From Leucobacter sp. UT-8R-CII-1-4 (GTDB lineage Bacteria; Actinomycetota; Actinomycetes; Actinomycetales; Microbacteriaceae): a DNA stretch of 64,000 bases. Where the stretch lies: positions 186,001 to 250,000 of the forward strand of contig NZ_JASCRS010000002.1 in assembly GCF_030010235.1 (NCBI RefSeq), read 5' to 3'. Shown here one piece after another: positions 33,246 through 42,623 of this stretch (positions within the stretch are counted from its first letter, which is position 1; the number at the start of each line of letters is the position of its first letter). The position numbers and the translations under genes were made by a program. Under the pieces are notes generated by a model, which saw only the letters and a list, made by a program, of their open reading frames with translations, was not told the origin of the DNA and searched no databases.

Positions 33246-35576
33246 CTAGCTCGCGGTGAGATACCCGCGCTGAATAAGCGCATCAACTACGCGCTCTGCC
33301 GCCTGGCCATCATCGTGCGGAACATAGCGTTCACACCAGGCCTCGTATGATGCGCCGCGAGCAATTCCGGACTGCAACGCCGCGATCAACTCGGCGCGGT
33401 CGCGTAGCAGCGGACCGGGAGCGGTCGCTTCAAAATCGAAAGTGAATCCCCGCTCGCGATCACGATATGAGGCAAGATCTGGCACAAAGAATGCCAGAGG
33501 TACTCGCGCGACAGCAGCGTCAAACATCACCGAAGAGTAGTCGGTAACGAGCACATCGGCAGCCAAAATAACGTCGTTCACATCGGGATGCGCTGACGCA
33601 TCAATCACCCGGTGTTGCACGCCGAGATACGTGCCCGTGCTGCGAGTGTGTCCGCGCGCAACGATTGTCCAATCATCGCCAAGCTCGGCTGCGAGTGCTT
33701 GCACATCGAGTGTGTCGACGTTTCCGCCGCCATCACGCCAGGTGGGCACATACGCAAGCACATGTTTGGCATCTGCGATTCCAAGCTCTCGCTTCGCAGC
33801 TTGCACCACAAACTTGATACGTTCTCCGTGCACCACTGCGGCTGCGAGACGGTCGTCACGAGGATAACCAGTTTCAAGCACTTCGCCGCGGAACGCATAG
33901 TTGCTCACAAATTGCTCGGTCGAGTGCGGGTTCTGCGAAAGCATCAGGTTCCAGCGACGGCTTTCACGGTGGATCGCAAGACGTGTGCGTAGTGACACGT
34001 TCGGGCGCCCGAGAGCTAGGTGTTTCAGCATGGTGCCGTGCCACGTCTGCAAAACGCGCTGATTGCGGCCGCGTTTAAAGCCATAGCGCAACCAATCGTT
34101 TACGATCAGCAGCGTCGCCCTGCGACGCACCGCAAACCATTCAGGTGAACCGACCAGCACCGCAGTGGCTCCTGTAGGAACCTCTGTTGATTCTGATGTC
34201 ACGCTCCAATAGCGCGGAACATCTGGGAATCTGCGGGCAATCTCACGGTCTAGCGCGAGCGGATTGCAGCTCACCTGTTTGCCGTAGAAACTCTCGAAAA
34301 AGACTGCTCCATCTGGCACGATCTCTTTGTCGCTGCGATCGAGTTCTGCAATTACGGCGAGCACTCTGCGCGCCGCTCCGCCCTCGGGGAACGCGTGAAA
34401 ACGTTCGGCAAGAGCCCGAGAGTCGGCCTCGGTCGCTCTGCGCGCAGCAGATTCGGGCACCACTGCGGCCAGGCGATCCAGCGTTGCGAACCAGCTGTAT
34501 TGCACCCGACCAGCGGCAGTAACTTCGAGCGGTTCATACAAACCGCGGCTCAGCGCATACTCGCTCAGGTCTGGGGCAAACCACACGATAGGGCGGCGCA
34601 GCAATGAGAAGTCGATCGCGATCGAGGAGTAGTCGGTGATCAGCGTGTCAAAGGCGCCGAGCAACGGCGTAATGTCGCGGGCGAGGTCTGCACCGAAAAG
34701 CGAGACCCGGTCGCCGAGCAGGTCTTGATAAGCTCCGACTCCGAGCGGATGCGAACGAATCAAAAGGCGCGCGCCGAGAGTGTCAAGCGTCGCATGAATC
34801 TGCTCGATTTCTTCGGCGGTTGGGATCGCTGGATCCGCCTTCCCGTCACGCCAAGTTGGTGCGTAAAGCAAAAACGGCTCAGATTCATGCGCTGGATCGA
34901 GGCCAAGTAGCTCACGCACCCGAGCTTTTGCGGCTCGTGCAGCGCCTGCATCGTTCGCCTGCACGCAAAGCTGATCATCGCGTGGATCGCCAAGCACCCG
35001 TACCCGACCCGGATCAACCCGGTACGCAGATCGCAACCGCTCGGCCGAGGTCACCGAAGCAGCCACGAACATGGTGAACCGTTTGGTACCGGCAAGATAC
35101 ATGCGACGCAGAATTGCGCGCAGCGGTGCGGGGCCGCCAAACGACAAGGTCACTGGCGAATCAAGATGCAGCTTCTTCAGCGGCGCACCGTGAATGAGAT
35201 TGATAATGCGGCCACCAAAAATGCCGAAACGATTCACATCGCCCAGGCCGTGAGTCACCACAATCTGGCCGGCGCGCAGCGTCGCCCAAAAACCAGCCCA
35301 ACCGTGTTTGGTCACGGCTGTAAAACCTTCTGCCCGCGCCAGCTCTGCCTCGCGCTCAGTGCTCACCAGCCACCCGATAGATACGTCAGGGCAGTCTTCG
35401 TGAAGTGCGCGGGCAACCTCAAGCGCGCCTTCGCCCACACCGATACCGCTGCCAAAGACCCAATTGCTGCGGCTCCGGGGCACAAACAGCGCAAACAAGG
35501 CCGAGAGCACATACTTCGGCGCTGCGAGCAGCTTCTGCAGATTGCCACTCGCGAATTCAAAGCGCCCAGTACTCAC
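33246..35576 (-). CDS. Two-domain CDP-glycerol:polyglycerophosphate glycerophosphotransferase (TagF-like)
   Basis: This is a 776-residue protein made of two related transferase halves. Half one (about 1-390) has VTHGLGDVNRFG, NLIHGAPLKKLHLD, LLYAPTWRDGKADP, RLLIRSHPLG and FDTLITDYSSIAIDFSLLRR. Half two (about 400-776) has VLQTWHGTMLKHLALG, VLETGYPRDDRL, VLAYVPTWRDGGG, IVARGHTRS and LVTDYSSVMFDAAVARVP. The HGT/HG, PTWRDG and TDYSS motifs are those of Glyphos_transf enzymes. Fusion of two domains could give both priming and polymerising activity. Confidence 0.9.
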   Translation of the reverse strand: MSTGRFEFASGNLQKLLAAPKYVLSALFALFVPRSRSNWVFGSGIGVGEGALEVARALHEDCPDVSIGWLVSTEREAELARAEGFTAVTKHGWAGFWATLRAGQIVVTHGLGDVNRFGIFGGRIINLIHGAPLKKLHLDSPVTLSFGGPAPLRAILRRMYLAGTKRFTMFVAASVTSAERLRSAYRVDPGRVRVLGDPRDDQLCVQANDAGAARAAKARVRELLGLDPAHESEPFLLYAPTWRDGKADPAIPTAEEIEQIHATLDTLGARLLIRSHPLGVGAYQDLLGDRVSLFGADLARDITPLLGAFDTLITDYSSIAIDFSLLRRPIVWFAPDLSEYALSRGLYEPLEVTAAGRVQYSWFATLDRLAAVVPESAARRATEADSRALAERFHAFPEGGAARRVLAVIAELDRSDKEIVPDGAVFFESFYGKQVSCNPLALDREIARRFPDVPRYWSVTSESTEVPTGATAVLVGSPEWFAVRRRATLLIVNDWLRYGFKRGRNQRVLQTWHGTMLKHLALGRPNVSLRTRLAIHRESRRWNLMLSQNPHSTEQFVSNYAFRGEVLETGYPRDDRLAAAVVHGERIKFVVQAAKRELGIADAKHVLAYVPTWRDGGGNVDTLDVQALAAELGDDWTIVARGHTRSTGTYLGVQHRVIDASAHPDVNDVILAADVLVTDYSSVMFDAAVARVPLAFFVPDLASYRDRERGFTFDFEATAPGPLLRDRAELIAALQSGIARGASYEAWCERYVPHDDGQAAERVVDALIQRGYLTAS

Positions 35577-35614
35577 CTGGCCACTCTATTCGTTCAGCTC
35601 TCGCTGCGCGAAGT

Positions 35615-35650
35615 TGTGGGCCCCGCACCAGAAAAGGTACGGGGCCCACA
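35615..35650 (-). terminator. GC-rich hairpin downstream of htrA
   Basis: An 11-bp perfect stem (35615-35625 with 35640-35650) plus three inner pairs around an AGAAAA loop lies 35 bases after the htrA stop and before tagF on the minus strand. No U run. Confidence 0.75.
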
Positions 35651-35684
35651 GCGTGCGAGTCATCGCGTTTTCAACACCCAGTGA

Positions 35685-37313
35685 CTACCATTCGAGCGTG
35701 CCGAGTGTCACCTCAGCCTCGCCCGGCTTGCCGCCACGAACGTAAGAGATCGTGACTTTGTCGCCGCCCGCGTGCATGCGCACCAGCGCGGAAACGGTAG
35801 TGCCAGAGTCGGCCGGAACACCGTCAACGGCGGTGATCACATCGCCTACCTTCAGGCCGGCATTTGCAGCAGGACCACCAGCGACTAGCTCGCTGATCAG
35901 TCCACCTGCAAAGTTTCGATCCTCATCGGTGTCTGCCGATGAATCATTGACACCGATACCAAGCAGGCCGTGTGAAGGCTGTTCGCCAGCGATCAGGGCA
36001 TCTGCCACGCGAGTCACCATGTTCGATGGGATCGCGAAGCCAAGGCCGTCACTGCCGGCGGTGCTTGAGTCTGCGCCGTTCGAAGCGATAGCCACATTGA
36101 TGCCGATCAGTTCGGCATTGGCGTTCAGGAGCGCACCGCCCGAGTTGCCAGGGTTGATAGAAGCATCAGTCTGGATCACCGGCAACGTCACTCGAGTGGT
36201 GGTTTGCTGTTGGGGCTGCTGTGGCTGCTGACCTTGGCTGTCCGGAGTGCCGAATCGGTACCAAGGCAGTTCTTCCTCACCGTTCGGATCTGGCTGATCC
36301 TGCTGCTCATTGGGCTGATCGGGAATGATCGAGCTGCCAACAGCGATACCTCGGTTGAGCGCGCTCACCACACCGCTAGTGACAGTGTTTGAAAGGTTCA
36401 GCGGGGCACCGATGGCTACAGTGAGGTCGCCAACGTTAATCTCTGACGAGTCTGCCACCTCAACCGGTACGAGGTTGTCGGCTTTTACCTTGACGACTGC
36501 AAGGTCAGCGAAGGGATCAACACCCACAATCTCACCGTCGAGCACTCGACCATCACTCAGCGAGACACGAATCTCTGGGTTCGAGCCAGCCTTGCCATCA
36601 AGCGTCACAACGTGAGCGTTGGTAATGATGTATCCGTCTTCACTGTAGATAACGCCCGAGCCTGAACCGCCAGCGCTTTCACCGCTTACCGAGAGCGTGA
36701 CCACGCTCGGGGTTGCGGCGAGCGCAACTGCCGACACGTTGGTTGAGGTGTCGGCGTTGTTGAAGGTGACCCGGCCGGTGGCTGGTGCCTGCGCGAATGA
36801 ACTGGATCCCTGATTTGCCGCAACAAGTGCGCCTGCGCCACCGCCGACTACACCGGCTACAACTGCGCCGATGGCAATACCCGCAAAGAAAACTCCTGCA
36901 CGAGACTTTTTCGGTGTCTCTGCTGGTGCCTGGGTTGCCTGCGCTGTTGCGCCCGACGCTGTAAATTCGGCCGTGCCTGACGCCTCTGGAACCGGCACAC
37001 CCTGATCGGCAAGGTGGCTTGGGTGCGGCGCGTAGTAGGCGTTCTGCTGGGGCTGGTGCAGTTGCTGGTGCTGCTCATACTGCGATTGCGGTTGAGCGGC
37101 CGGCTGCACAGGCTGGGCTGGCTGTTGCGCCTGCGGTGCCTGTGGCATCTGCGGTGCAGGCTGGGCAGCAGCAGGCTGGGCATCTGCCGGCTGACCCTGA
37201 GCCATATCAGGCAGCGGGGTGGTCTGCTGGGCAAACTCACCCTGCTGCTGAACTGGCTGCTGCGGGGTCTGCTCGGGCTGCTGTGGAGTCTCGGGCTCAG
37301 GGGTAGTGGTCAC
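35685..37313 (-). CDS. HtrA/DegP-like membrane-anchored serine protease with PDZ domain
   Basis: This is a 542-residue protein. Residues 1-140 are a Gln/Pro-rich cytoplasmic tail, about 147-170 a transmembrane anchor, 190-430 a trypsin-like domain and 440-535 a PDZ domain. The triad is visible: His in ITNAHVV, Asp in FADLAVVKV, Ser in NPGNSGGALL. An unusual Gln/Pro-rich insert of about 45 residues (from SIIPDQPNEQQDQ to QQPQQQTTTR) sits before the serine motif. Members handle misfolded envelope proteins. GTG start with AAAGGCGG upstream. Confidence 0.93.
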   Translation of the reverse strand: MTTTPEPETPQQPEQTPQQPVQQQGEFAQQTTPLPDMAQGQPADAQPAAAQPAPQMPQAPQAQQPAQPVQPAAQPQSQYEQHQQLHQPQQNAYYAPHPSHLADQGVPVPEASGTAEFTASGATAQATQAPAETPKKSRAGVFFAGIAIGAVVAGVVGGGAGALVAANQGSSSFAQAPATGRVTFNNADTSTNVSAVALAATPSVVTLSVSGESAGGSGSGVIYSEDGYIITNAHVVTLDGKAGSNPEIRVSLSDGRVLDGEIVGVDPFADLAVVKVKADNLVPVEVADSSEINVGDLTVAIGAPLNLSNTVTSGVVSALNRGIAVGSSIIPDQPNEQQDQPDPNGEEELPWYRFGTPDSQGQQPQQPQQQTTTRVTLPVIQTDASINPGNSGGALLNANAELIGINVAIASNGADSSTAGSDGLGFAIPSNMVTRVADALIAGEQPSHGLLGIGVNDSSADTDEDRNFAGGLISELVAGGPAANAGLKVGDVITAVDGVPADSGTTVSALVRMHAGGDKVTISYVRGGKPGEAEVTLGTLEW

Positions 37314-37367
37314 AGTCGGGCCGCCTTTCTTCTGATCCCAGAATGCCGAGCATTCCTATGAATCTGA

Positions 37368-40300
37368 TTAGCGCGAACTGTGTGGCTGCTGCGTGAGGAG
37401 CATCTTGAGCTCGCCGAGCTGGTTTCGGTAAGCCTCAACGTTTCGCAATTTCACATCTTCGTAGCCGCGGATCATGTCGGGCAAACCGGCGATCTGCTCG
37501 GAAACGACCAGGCGATCCACCGTCAAATCAGCTGTCAGCTCGCGCACAGTGCTTTCATACTCTGCAATCAATTCGCGCTCAAGCTTGCGCATCTTGTCGT
37601 AGCCGAAGATATCGAACGCAGTGCCGCGAAGCCCACGCAGCGAGCGCAGCGTGACGAAGGCTGGGCGGAACCACGCACCGAGGCGAATCTTGTTCTTGAG
37701 TCCCATCGCTTTGAGGGTAGGTGGGTGCAAACGCCACTGTACCTTCGCGCCGCGACCAAACTGCTGTGCAATCTCCTCGTCCATCTGCGGGTCAAGTGCG
37801 AGGCGCGCAACTTCGTACTCGTCTTTGTACGCCATCAGCTTGAAGAGGTAGTTCGCGACGGTCTCGGTCAGGCGAAGCTCACCGCCAAGCGCAGCCTCAG
37901 CCTTGCGAGTTTCTTCGACGAAATTTTCGTAGCGGCGTGCATAAGCCTCGCTTTGGTACGCCACCAGCTCGGCGCGACGGTTGGCCACAATCCGTTCAAG
38001 TTCTGAATCTGCCGGAGCCTGCACGATGCTGCTAGGCACCAGGACAGCCGGAGCCTGCTCGACGAGCAGCGCACTTAGGGCAACATCAAGCGCTGCCTTG
38101 TCTGCGACGTATTGGCGACCACGGCGGAATGCCTGAATGTTGCGCGGAACAGCCACCCCGTTCAGCCCGATCGCCTCTTCTACCGCCTCTGGCAGCAGGC
38201 TGAGAGCCCCCAGCTGCACAGCGACACCGAGCAAGAACATGTTGCCCATCTGCTCAACACCAAACAGCCCTTCAGCGTAGTGACGGAGGTCGAGCGAAAC
38301 ACATTCACCCTCGGGGAGTTCCTGGATCACACGATCCAGCGTTGCGCCAACCTCAGGGAAGGTAACCTTCACATCGCTCACCATCGCACCCGTTGGCACG
38401 ATCGAGGTCGATACGATCGCGGTCGCATTTGGCGCGAGAGCTACCGTGTTTTTCTGATCTGCCGCAACCAGTAGGTCGTAACCAAGGTACAGATCGCAGC
38501 TGCCATCGCCAATCGCGTTGCCCGCCTCGAATGGAGCACCCTCGATCACGAGGTCGGAAATAACGGCGCCACCCTTCTGCGCGAGACCGGTGCGGTCGAG
38601 CGTGCGAACGTAGCGGCCAGAAAGCACAGCAGCGGTAGCCAGAAGTTGCGAGGTGGTCACGACTCCGGTGCCGCCGATACCCATCAGGCGAATACGATGC
38701 GAAACGGTCTGCAGTTCAGGGGGTGCTGGTAGCTCGCCAAGGTCAAGATCCACGAGGCCGGCAACGCGTGACTCCTTGGTGCCCGGTCGCACTGTCACGA
38801 ACGCTGGGCAGTCTCCATCGAGGCAGCTCTTGTCAACGTTGCATGAGCTCTGGTGAATGCGGGTCTTACGACCGTATTCGGTGTCGACGGGCTGTACCGA
38901 GAGACAGTTCGACTTCTCACCGCAATCGCCGCAACCCTCACAGATTCGCTCATTAATCATGATGAACTCTTCGGGCTTCTTCGCGAGGCCGCGCTTACGC
39001 TTGCGGCGAAGCTCGGTGGCACACTCTTGCTCGTGCACGAGCACAGTGGTGCCCTCGATTTTCGAAAGAACTTCCTGCGCTTCGGCTAGCCGATCTCGGT
39101 GCCACACTTCAATGCCACCGGGCATTCGCTGCGCTTTGAGCGCCTTTGGTTCGTCGCTTGTCACGATCACCTTGGCGACACCCTCAGCGAGCATTTCGCT
39201 CACCATCTCCGGAATGGTCATCTGGCCGACCGCGTCCTGTCCGCCGGTCATTGCGACGGTTGAGTTGTACAGAATCCGGTAGGTAATGTTTGTCTTCGCA
39301 GCGATCGAGGCGCGAATCGCGAGGCTACCGGAGTGGTGGAAGGTGCCGTCGCCGAGGTTCTGCACAAAGTGTCCGTTTTGCACGAATGGGGCCATGCCGA
39401 TCCACTGGGTGCCCTCGCCACCCATCTGCGTGAGACCGACCACATCGCCGACCTGTTTTGGATCCATCAGCAGCACCATTGCGTGGCAGCCGATACCTGC
39501 ACCAAACGCCGAATCAGTCTGTGGTTTGGTCGAGCTGTTGTGTGGGCAACCCGAGCAGAAATATGGTGTGCGCTGTGCGAGCGGCAAGTAGATACGCTCG
39601 CTCAGGCTGCCGGCTCGTTGGTCGAGCCAGCGGGTCACGCCCGGAACAGATGGCAGACCGGCAAGCTCAGTAGCTAGCGCTTTGGTGACCGAGTCTGCAG
39701 TGAGCTCACCGTGCATCGGGAAGAGTTCTTTGCCATTTGATCCGCGCTTGCCGAGCACTTTTGGCCGCGATGGCGCGTCGTATAGCAGTTCTCGCAGTTG
39801 CGCTTCGATGAAGGCTCGTTTTTCTTCGACGACAATGATGGTGTCGAGGCCCTCGGCAAACTCGAGCATCTGGCTCGGCGAAAGCGGCCAAACCACGCCT
39901 AGCTTCATCAGCCTGACTGATGACTCATTTTCAGCGCCGTTTGCATCTTTACCGGTGCCAAAACCGAGCGTCGCCAGCGCCTCCATGGTGTCGAGGTAGC
40001 CTGTGCCAGCGGTGATGATGCCGATTCGGTCGGCTGCGCTGCTGCGCACAGTGCGGTTCAGCGGGTTCAGCTCAATATATTCGCGCACGATACGCATGCG
40101 AGTTGAAAGCATGTCTCGTTCAAGCGGGCCAAGGGTGGGCTGCAGCAGTCGCGAGGTGGGTTCGTGCAAACCAGCACCAAAAGGCAGCACCGGAGTAAAG
40201 CCGTTGCCCGCCTCAAGATCGACCGTCGTTGAACCGTCGGCTACTGAGGTCACGATCTTCATTGACGACCACAGGCCACTGGCACGCGAGAGTGCGACCG

Positions 40301-40862
40301 CGTGGCGGCCATAGTCAAGTACTTCTGCCGCATCACAGGGATAGAGGATCGGCATCATGAGGTCGGCAAGTGCGCTCTCTGATGCGCACGGCACACTCGA
40401 AGATTTCGCGGCCGGATCGTCACCGACAAAAGCGACTGCTCCCCCGCTCGGGTGGGTGCCCATCAGGTTTGCATGGCGGAAGGCGTCGGTTGCGCGGTCG
40501 AGGCCCGGGGCTTTGCCATACCAGTACCCGACCACACCGTCGACGGTTGGGCTGAGTTCGTGGATCAGCTGACTGCCTTGCACTGCCATCGCGGCGGCTT
40601 CTTCGTTCAGGCCGGGTTCAAACCGCACATTGTGCTGGTCGAGCAGCTTCTTTTGCCGAATAAGTTCAAGGTCGTAGCCACCGAGAGGCGATCCCTCGTA
40701 GCCACTAATGAATGACGCATTCTGTTTGCCGTCAGCGGCGTCGAGGCGTGCACGATCAAGTGGCACGCGTGCGAGGGCTTGTACGCCTGTCATCAACACG
40801 CGGCAGCTTTCATCCGCGTAACGAGCATCAAGTGAGCTCAGGACCATTTCGTTGTTCCGCAT
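37368..40862 (-). CDS. Indolepyruvate ferredoxin oxidoreductase, fused alpha-beta form
   Basis: This is a protein of about 1164 residues that oxidatively decarboxylates aryl-pyruvates to acyl-CoA with thiamine diphosphate and iron-sulfur clusters. In order: N-terminal pyruvate-oxidoreductase-like domain (FISGYEGSPLGGYDLEL), TPP-binding domain (YFCSGCPHNSSTKP, GIGCHAM, GQMGGEGT-like), ferredoxin segment with cysteines (RICEGCGDCGEKSNC, SCNVDKSCLDGDCPAF), then the gamma-type domain (IRLMGIGGTGVVTTSQLLA). ATG 40862 is preferred (AAAGGCGGTGGAG ahead); ATG 40904 and 40916 are in frame. A divergent Lrp regulator lies next to it. Confidence 0.92.
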   Translation of the reverse strand: MRNNEMVLSSLDARYADESCRVLMTGVQALARVPLDRARLDAADGKQNASFISGYEGSPLGGYDLELIRQKKLLDQHNVRFEPGLNEEAAAMAVQGSQLIHELSPTVDGVVGYWYGKAPGLDRATDAFRHANLMGTHPSGGAVAFVGDDPAAKSSSVPCASESALADLMMPILYPCDAAEVLDYGRHAVALSRASGLWSSMKIVTSVADGSTTVDLEAGNGFTPVLPFGAGLHEPTSRLLQPTLGPLERDMLSTRMRIVREYIELNPLNRTVRSSAADRIGIITAGTGYLDTMEALATLGFGTGKDANGAENESSVRLMKLGVVWPLSPSQMLEFAEGLDTIIVVEEKRAFIEAQLRELLYDAPSRPKVLGKRGSNGKELFPMHGELTADSVTKALATELAGLPSVPGVTRWLDQRAGSLSERIYLPLAQRTPYFCSGCPHNSSTKPQTDSAFGAGIGCHAMVLLMDPKQVGDVVGLTQMGGEGTQWIGMAPFVQNGHFVQNLGDGTFHHSGSLAIRASIAAKTNITYRILYNSTVAMTGGQDAVGQMTIPEMVSEMLAEGVAKVIVTSDEPKALKAQRMPGGIEVWHRDRLAEAQEVLSKIEGTTVLVHEQECATELRRKRKRGLAKKPEEFIMINERICEGCGDCGEKSNCLSVQPVDTEYGRKTRIHQSSCNVDKSCLDGDCPAFVTVRPGTKESRVAGLVDLDLGELPAPPELQTVSHRIRLMGIGGTGVVTTSQLLATAAVLSGRYVRTLDRTGLAQKGGAVISDLVIEGAPFEAGNAIGDGSCDLYLGYDLLVAADQKNTVALAPNATAIVSTSIVPTGAMVSDVKVTFPEVGATLDRVIQELPEGECVSLDLRHYAEGLFGVEQMGNMFLLGVAVQLGALSLLPEAVEEAIGLNGVAVPRNIQAFRRGRQYVADKAALDVALSALLVEQAPAVLVPSSIVQAPADSELERIVANRRAELVAYQSEAYARRYENFVEETRKAEAALGGELRLTETVANYLFKLMAYKDEYEVARLALDPQMDEEIAQQFGRGAKVQWRLHPPTLKAMGLKNKIRLGAWFRPAFVTLRSLRGLRGTAFDIFGYDKMRKLERELIAEYESTVRELTADLTVDRLVVSEQIAGLPDMIRGYEDVKLRNVEAYRNQLGELKMLLTQQPHSSR

Positions 40863-41004
40863 TGCTCCACCGCCTTTGGTAGTAACGCGAGGATCCTCGC
40901 TCATCAATATGTTCAATAGAATCGCATTAAGCTATCGAGGCAATCAACTCAACCCCGAACAACTCATCAAAATGCTAAGCTGACACTCGAACAAGGGGGC
41001 ACTT

Positions 41005-41568
41005 TTGAGCAATATGCTGAGAATTGATCGACTCGACGGTGAAATGATCGCGCTACTAGAACGCGATGCCAGGCTCGGCATCGGTGACCTGGCAGATCGG
41101 CTCGGCGTCTCGCGCAACACCGTGCAGTCTCGTTTGCGCCGCCTGAGCGAAGCAGGCCTACTACGCGGATTCACCCCGCGGCTGAACCTGGTCGAAGTAG
41201 GCATCACAGTCGAAGCATTCGCCGCGCTCGCCCTCGATCAGGGCAAACTCGACGAGGTCATTGAACTGCTCGCGGGCATTCCAGAGGTACTTGAGGTGCA
41301 CGCAACCTCCGGCCGCGAAGATCTCCTGGTGCGACTAGGCACCACCTCGCACGCCGAGTTGCAAGATTTAATTCAGCGAATCGTTGCCCTGCCAGGTGTT
41401 GGCCACTCAAACACAACGCTCGCGCTCACAACGCCACTGCCCTACCGTGTCGCGCCGCTGCTCACTAAGGCAACCAGAAACGCCGGATGGGGCCGCTCAA
41501 CGGCCCTTCCCGAATCGAACGCTACCCGATCCGAGGCGCACACAGCCGCGTCATCAACAGCTCGGTAA
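41005..41568 (+). CDS. Lrp/AsnC-family transcriptional regulator
   Basis: This is a 187-residue protein. The N-terminal winged helix (IGDLADRLGVSRNTVQSRLR) is followed by an AsnC-type ligand domain (IPEVLEVHATSGREDLLVRL), then an unstructured tail of about 35 residues. TTG 41005 is chosen because AAGGGGG lies five to six bases ahead; ATG 41014 is in frame. Divergent from the indolepyruvate oxidoreductase gene, it likely senses an aromatic amino acid and controls it. Its 3' end overlaps the convergent kinase gene by 47 bases. Confidence 0.88.
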   Translation: MSNMLRIDRLDGEMIALLERDARLGIGDLADRLGVSRNTVQSRLRRLSEAGLLRGFTPRLNLVEVGITVEAFAALALDQGKLDEVIELLAGIPEVLEVHATSGREDLLVRLGTTSHAELQDLIQRIVALPGVGHSNTTLALTTPLPYRVAPLLTKATRNAGWGRSTALPESNATRSEAHTAASSTAR

Positions 41569-42559
41569 ATCTGGCCTCGTCAACACCCAACAGCGCCACC
41601 AACCCCCGCACAGTCGTACGCGATCGCGCCCTGGCATACTCGCCGCGATCACTACCGCTTCGCGCACTCCACACTGCGAGGTTCACTGCGAGGCGCCCAA
41701 TGGAGGCTGCAAGCAGCACCGCTACCTCTTCGGCAGTCAGCGGCATCACAGTACCCCAGCCCTCGGCGACACTCAGATACGCCTGCGCCGGCTCAGCCGC
41801 GCCACGGCAAGCGTACGCCGCAATCACAGCGATTTCGGCAATACGCGGCGCCCAGACCATGTCACCAAAGTCGAGCACACCATTGACCCGATCGCGCCGC
41901 TCGTTCACGAGCAGGTTCGAGTCGTGCAGATCGTGATGCACGACCGTGTGTGGCAGTTCGTGCAGCACAGGCTGAACAACCTTTTCAAACCTCTCCACCG
42001 CCTGCTGCAACAAGCTGACCGTCTGCTGATCTTCAATCGCCACCAGCGATTCCCGGATAGATTCGAGCGTGCGGCTCAATGCCCAAGGGTGGTCACGCTG
42101 GATCGCAGGGCGCGAGACTTCGCTTAGCGCGAGGGCAATCTGTGCACCGCTCACGCCAACCGAATGCATCAACTCAGGGGTGGTCTGCACCGCTTCAAGC
42201 GGGGTGCCGTCGAGCCACTCACCGATGTGGGCGATCACCTGGCCCTCTTCGGTTTCTGCGAGGGCGAGCAGTTCACCCTCTTCGGTGCGGATCGTTGCGG
42301 GAGCAGGAAGACCGCGCTCGTTTAGGCGCTCCATTGCTGAGGTTTGCCAGGCGGTAAGCACCGCGTCTTCTTGCCTGTATCGAATGGCTTTAAAGGCAAC
42401 GGTGCGGCCGCTATGAAGCTCTACCCGGTAGACCGCAGAAAGTTCACTCTGTAAGGCAATGAAACGGGTTGCTCGCAGGCGATAGTGCGCTTCAAGAATC
42501 TGAGTCACTTGCTCAGGAGTGAGGCTCAACGAATCAGGGGCGATCGTGTCAGCTGCCAC
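41522..42559 (-). CDS. APH-fold kinase, hydroxylysine-kinase-like
   Basis: This is a 345-residue kinase of the APH/choline-kinase fold with intact catalytic residues: VVHHDLHDSNLLV (brace Asp and Asn) and GVLDFGDMVWAPRIAEIAV (metal Asp). The DFGD-MxxSxR-like ending is typical of hydroxylysine kinase relatives, not antibiotic kinases. With the class III aminotransferase-fold phospho-lyase at 43532 and the GntR gene between, it suggests phosphorylation then phosphate elimination of an amino alcohol such as 5-hydroxylysine. GTG 42559 is favoured by GAGGCG; TTG 42562 is possible. Confidence 0.78.
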   Translation of the reverse strand: MAADTIAPDSLSLTPEQVTQILEAHYRLRATRFIALQSELSAVYRVELHSGRTVAFKAIRYRQEDAVLTAWQTSAMERLNERGLPAPATIRTEEGELLALAETEEGQVIAHIGEWLDGTPLEAVQTTPELMHSVGVSGAQIALALSEVSRPAIQRDHPWALSRTLESIRESLVAIEDQQTVSLLQQAVERFEKVVQPVLHELPHTVVHHDLHDSNLLVNERRDRVNGVLDFGDMVWAPRIAEIAVIAAYACRGAAEPAQAYLSVAEGWGTVMPLTAEEVAVLLAASIGRLAVNLAVWSARSGSDRGEYARARSRTTVRGLVALLGVDEARFTELLMTRLCAPRIG

Positions 42560-42623
42560 CAAGCGCCTCGCTTTCGTTTGAGATACTCACGAATGGTAGC
42601 GCAAAATTGGTCACCAATCGAAG

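Noticed and set aside
41522..42559. Aminoglycoside-resistance kinase
   Set aside because: The DFGD-type ending and the neighbouring AGXT2L-like phospho-lyase and GntR gene point to metabolism, not drug resistance.
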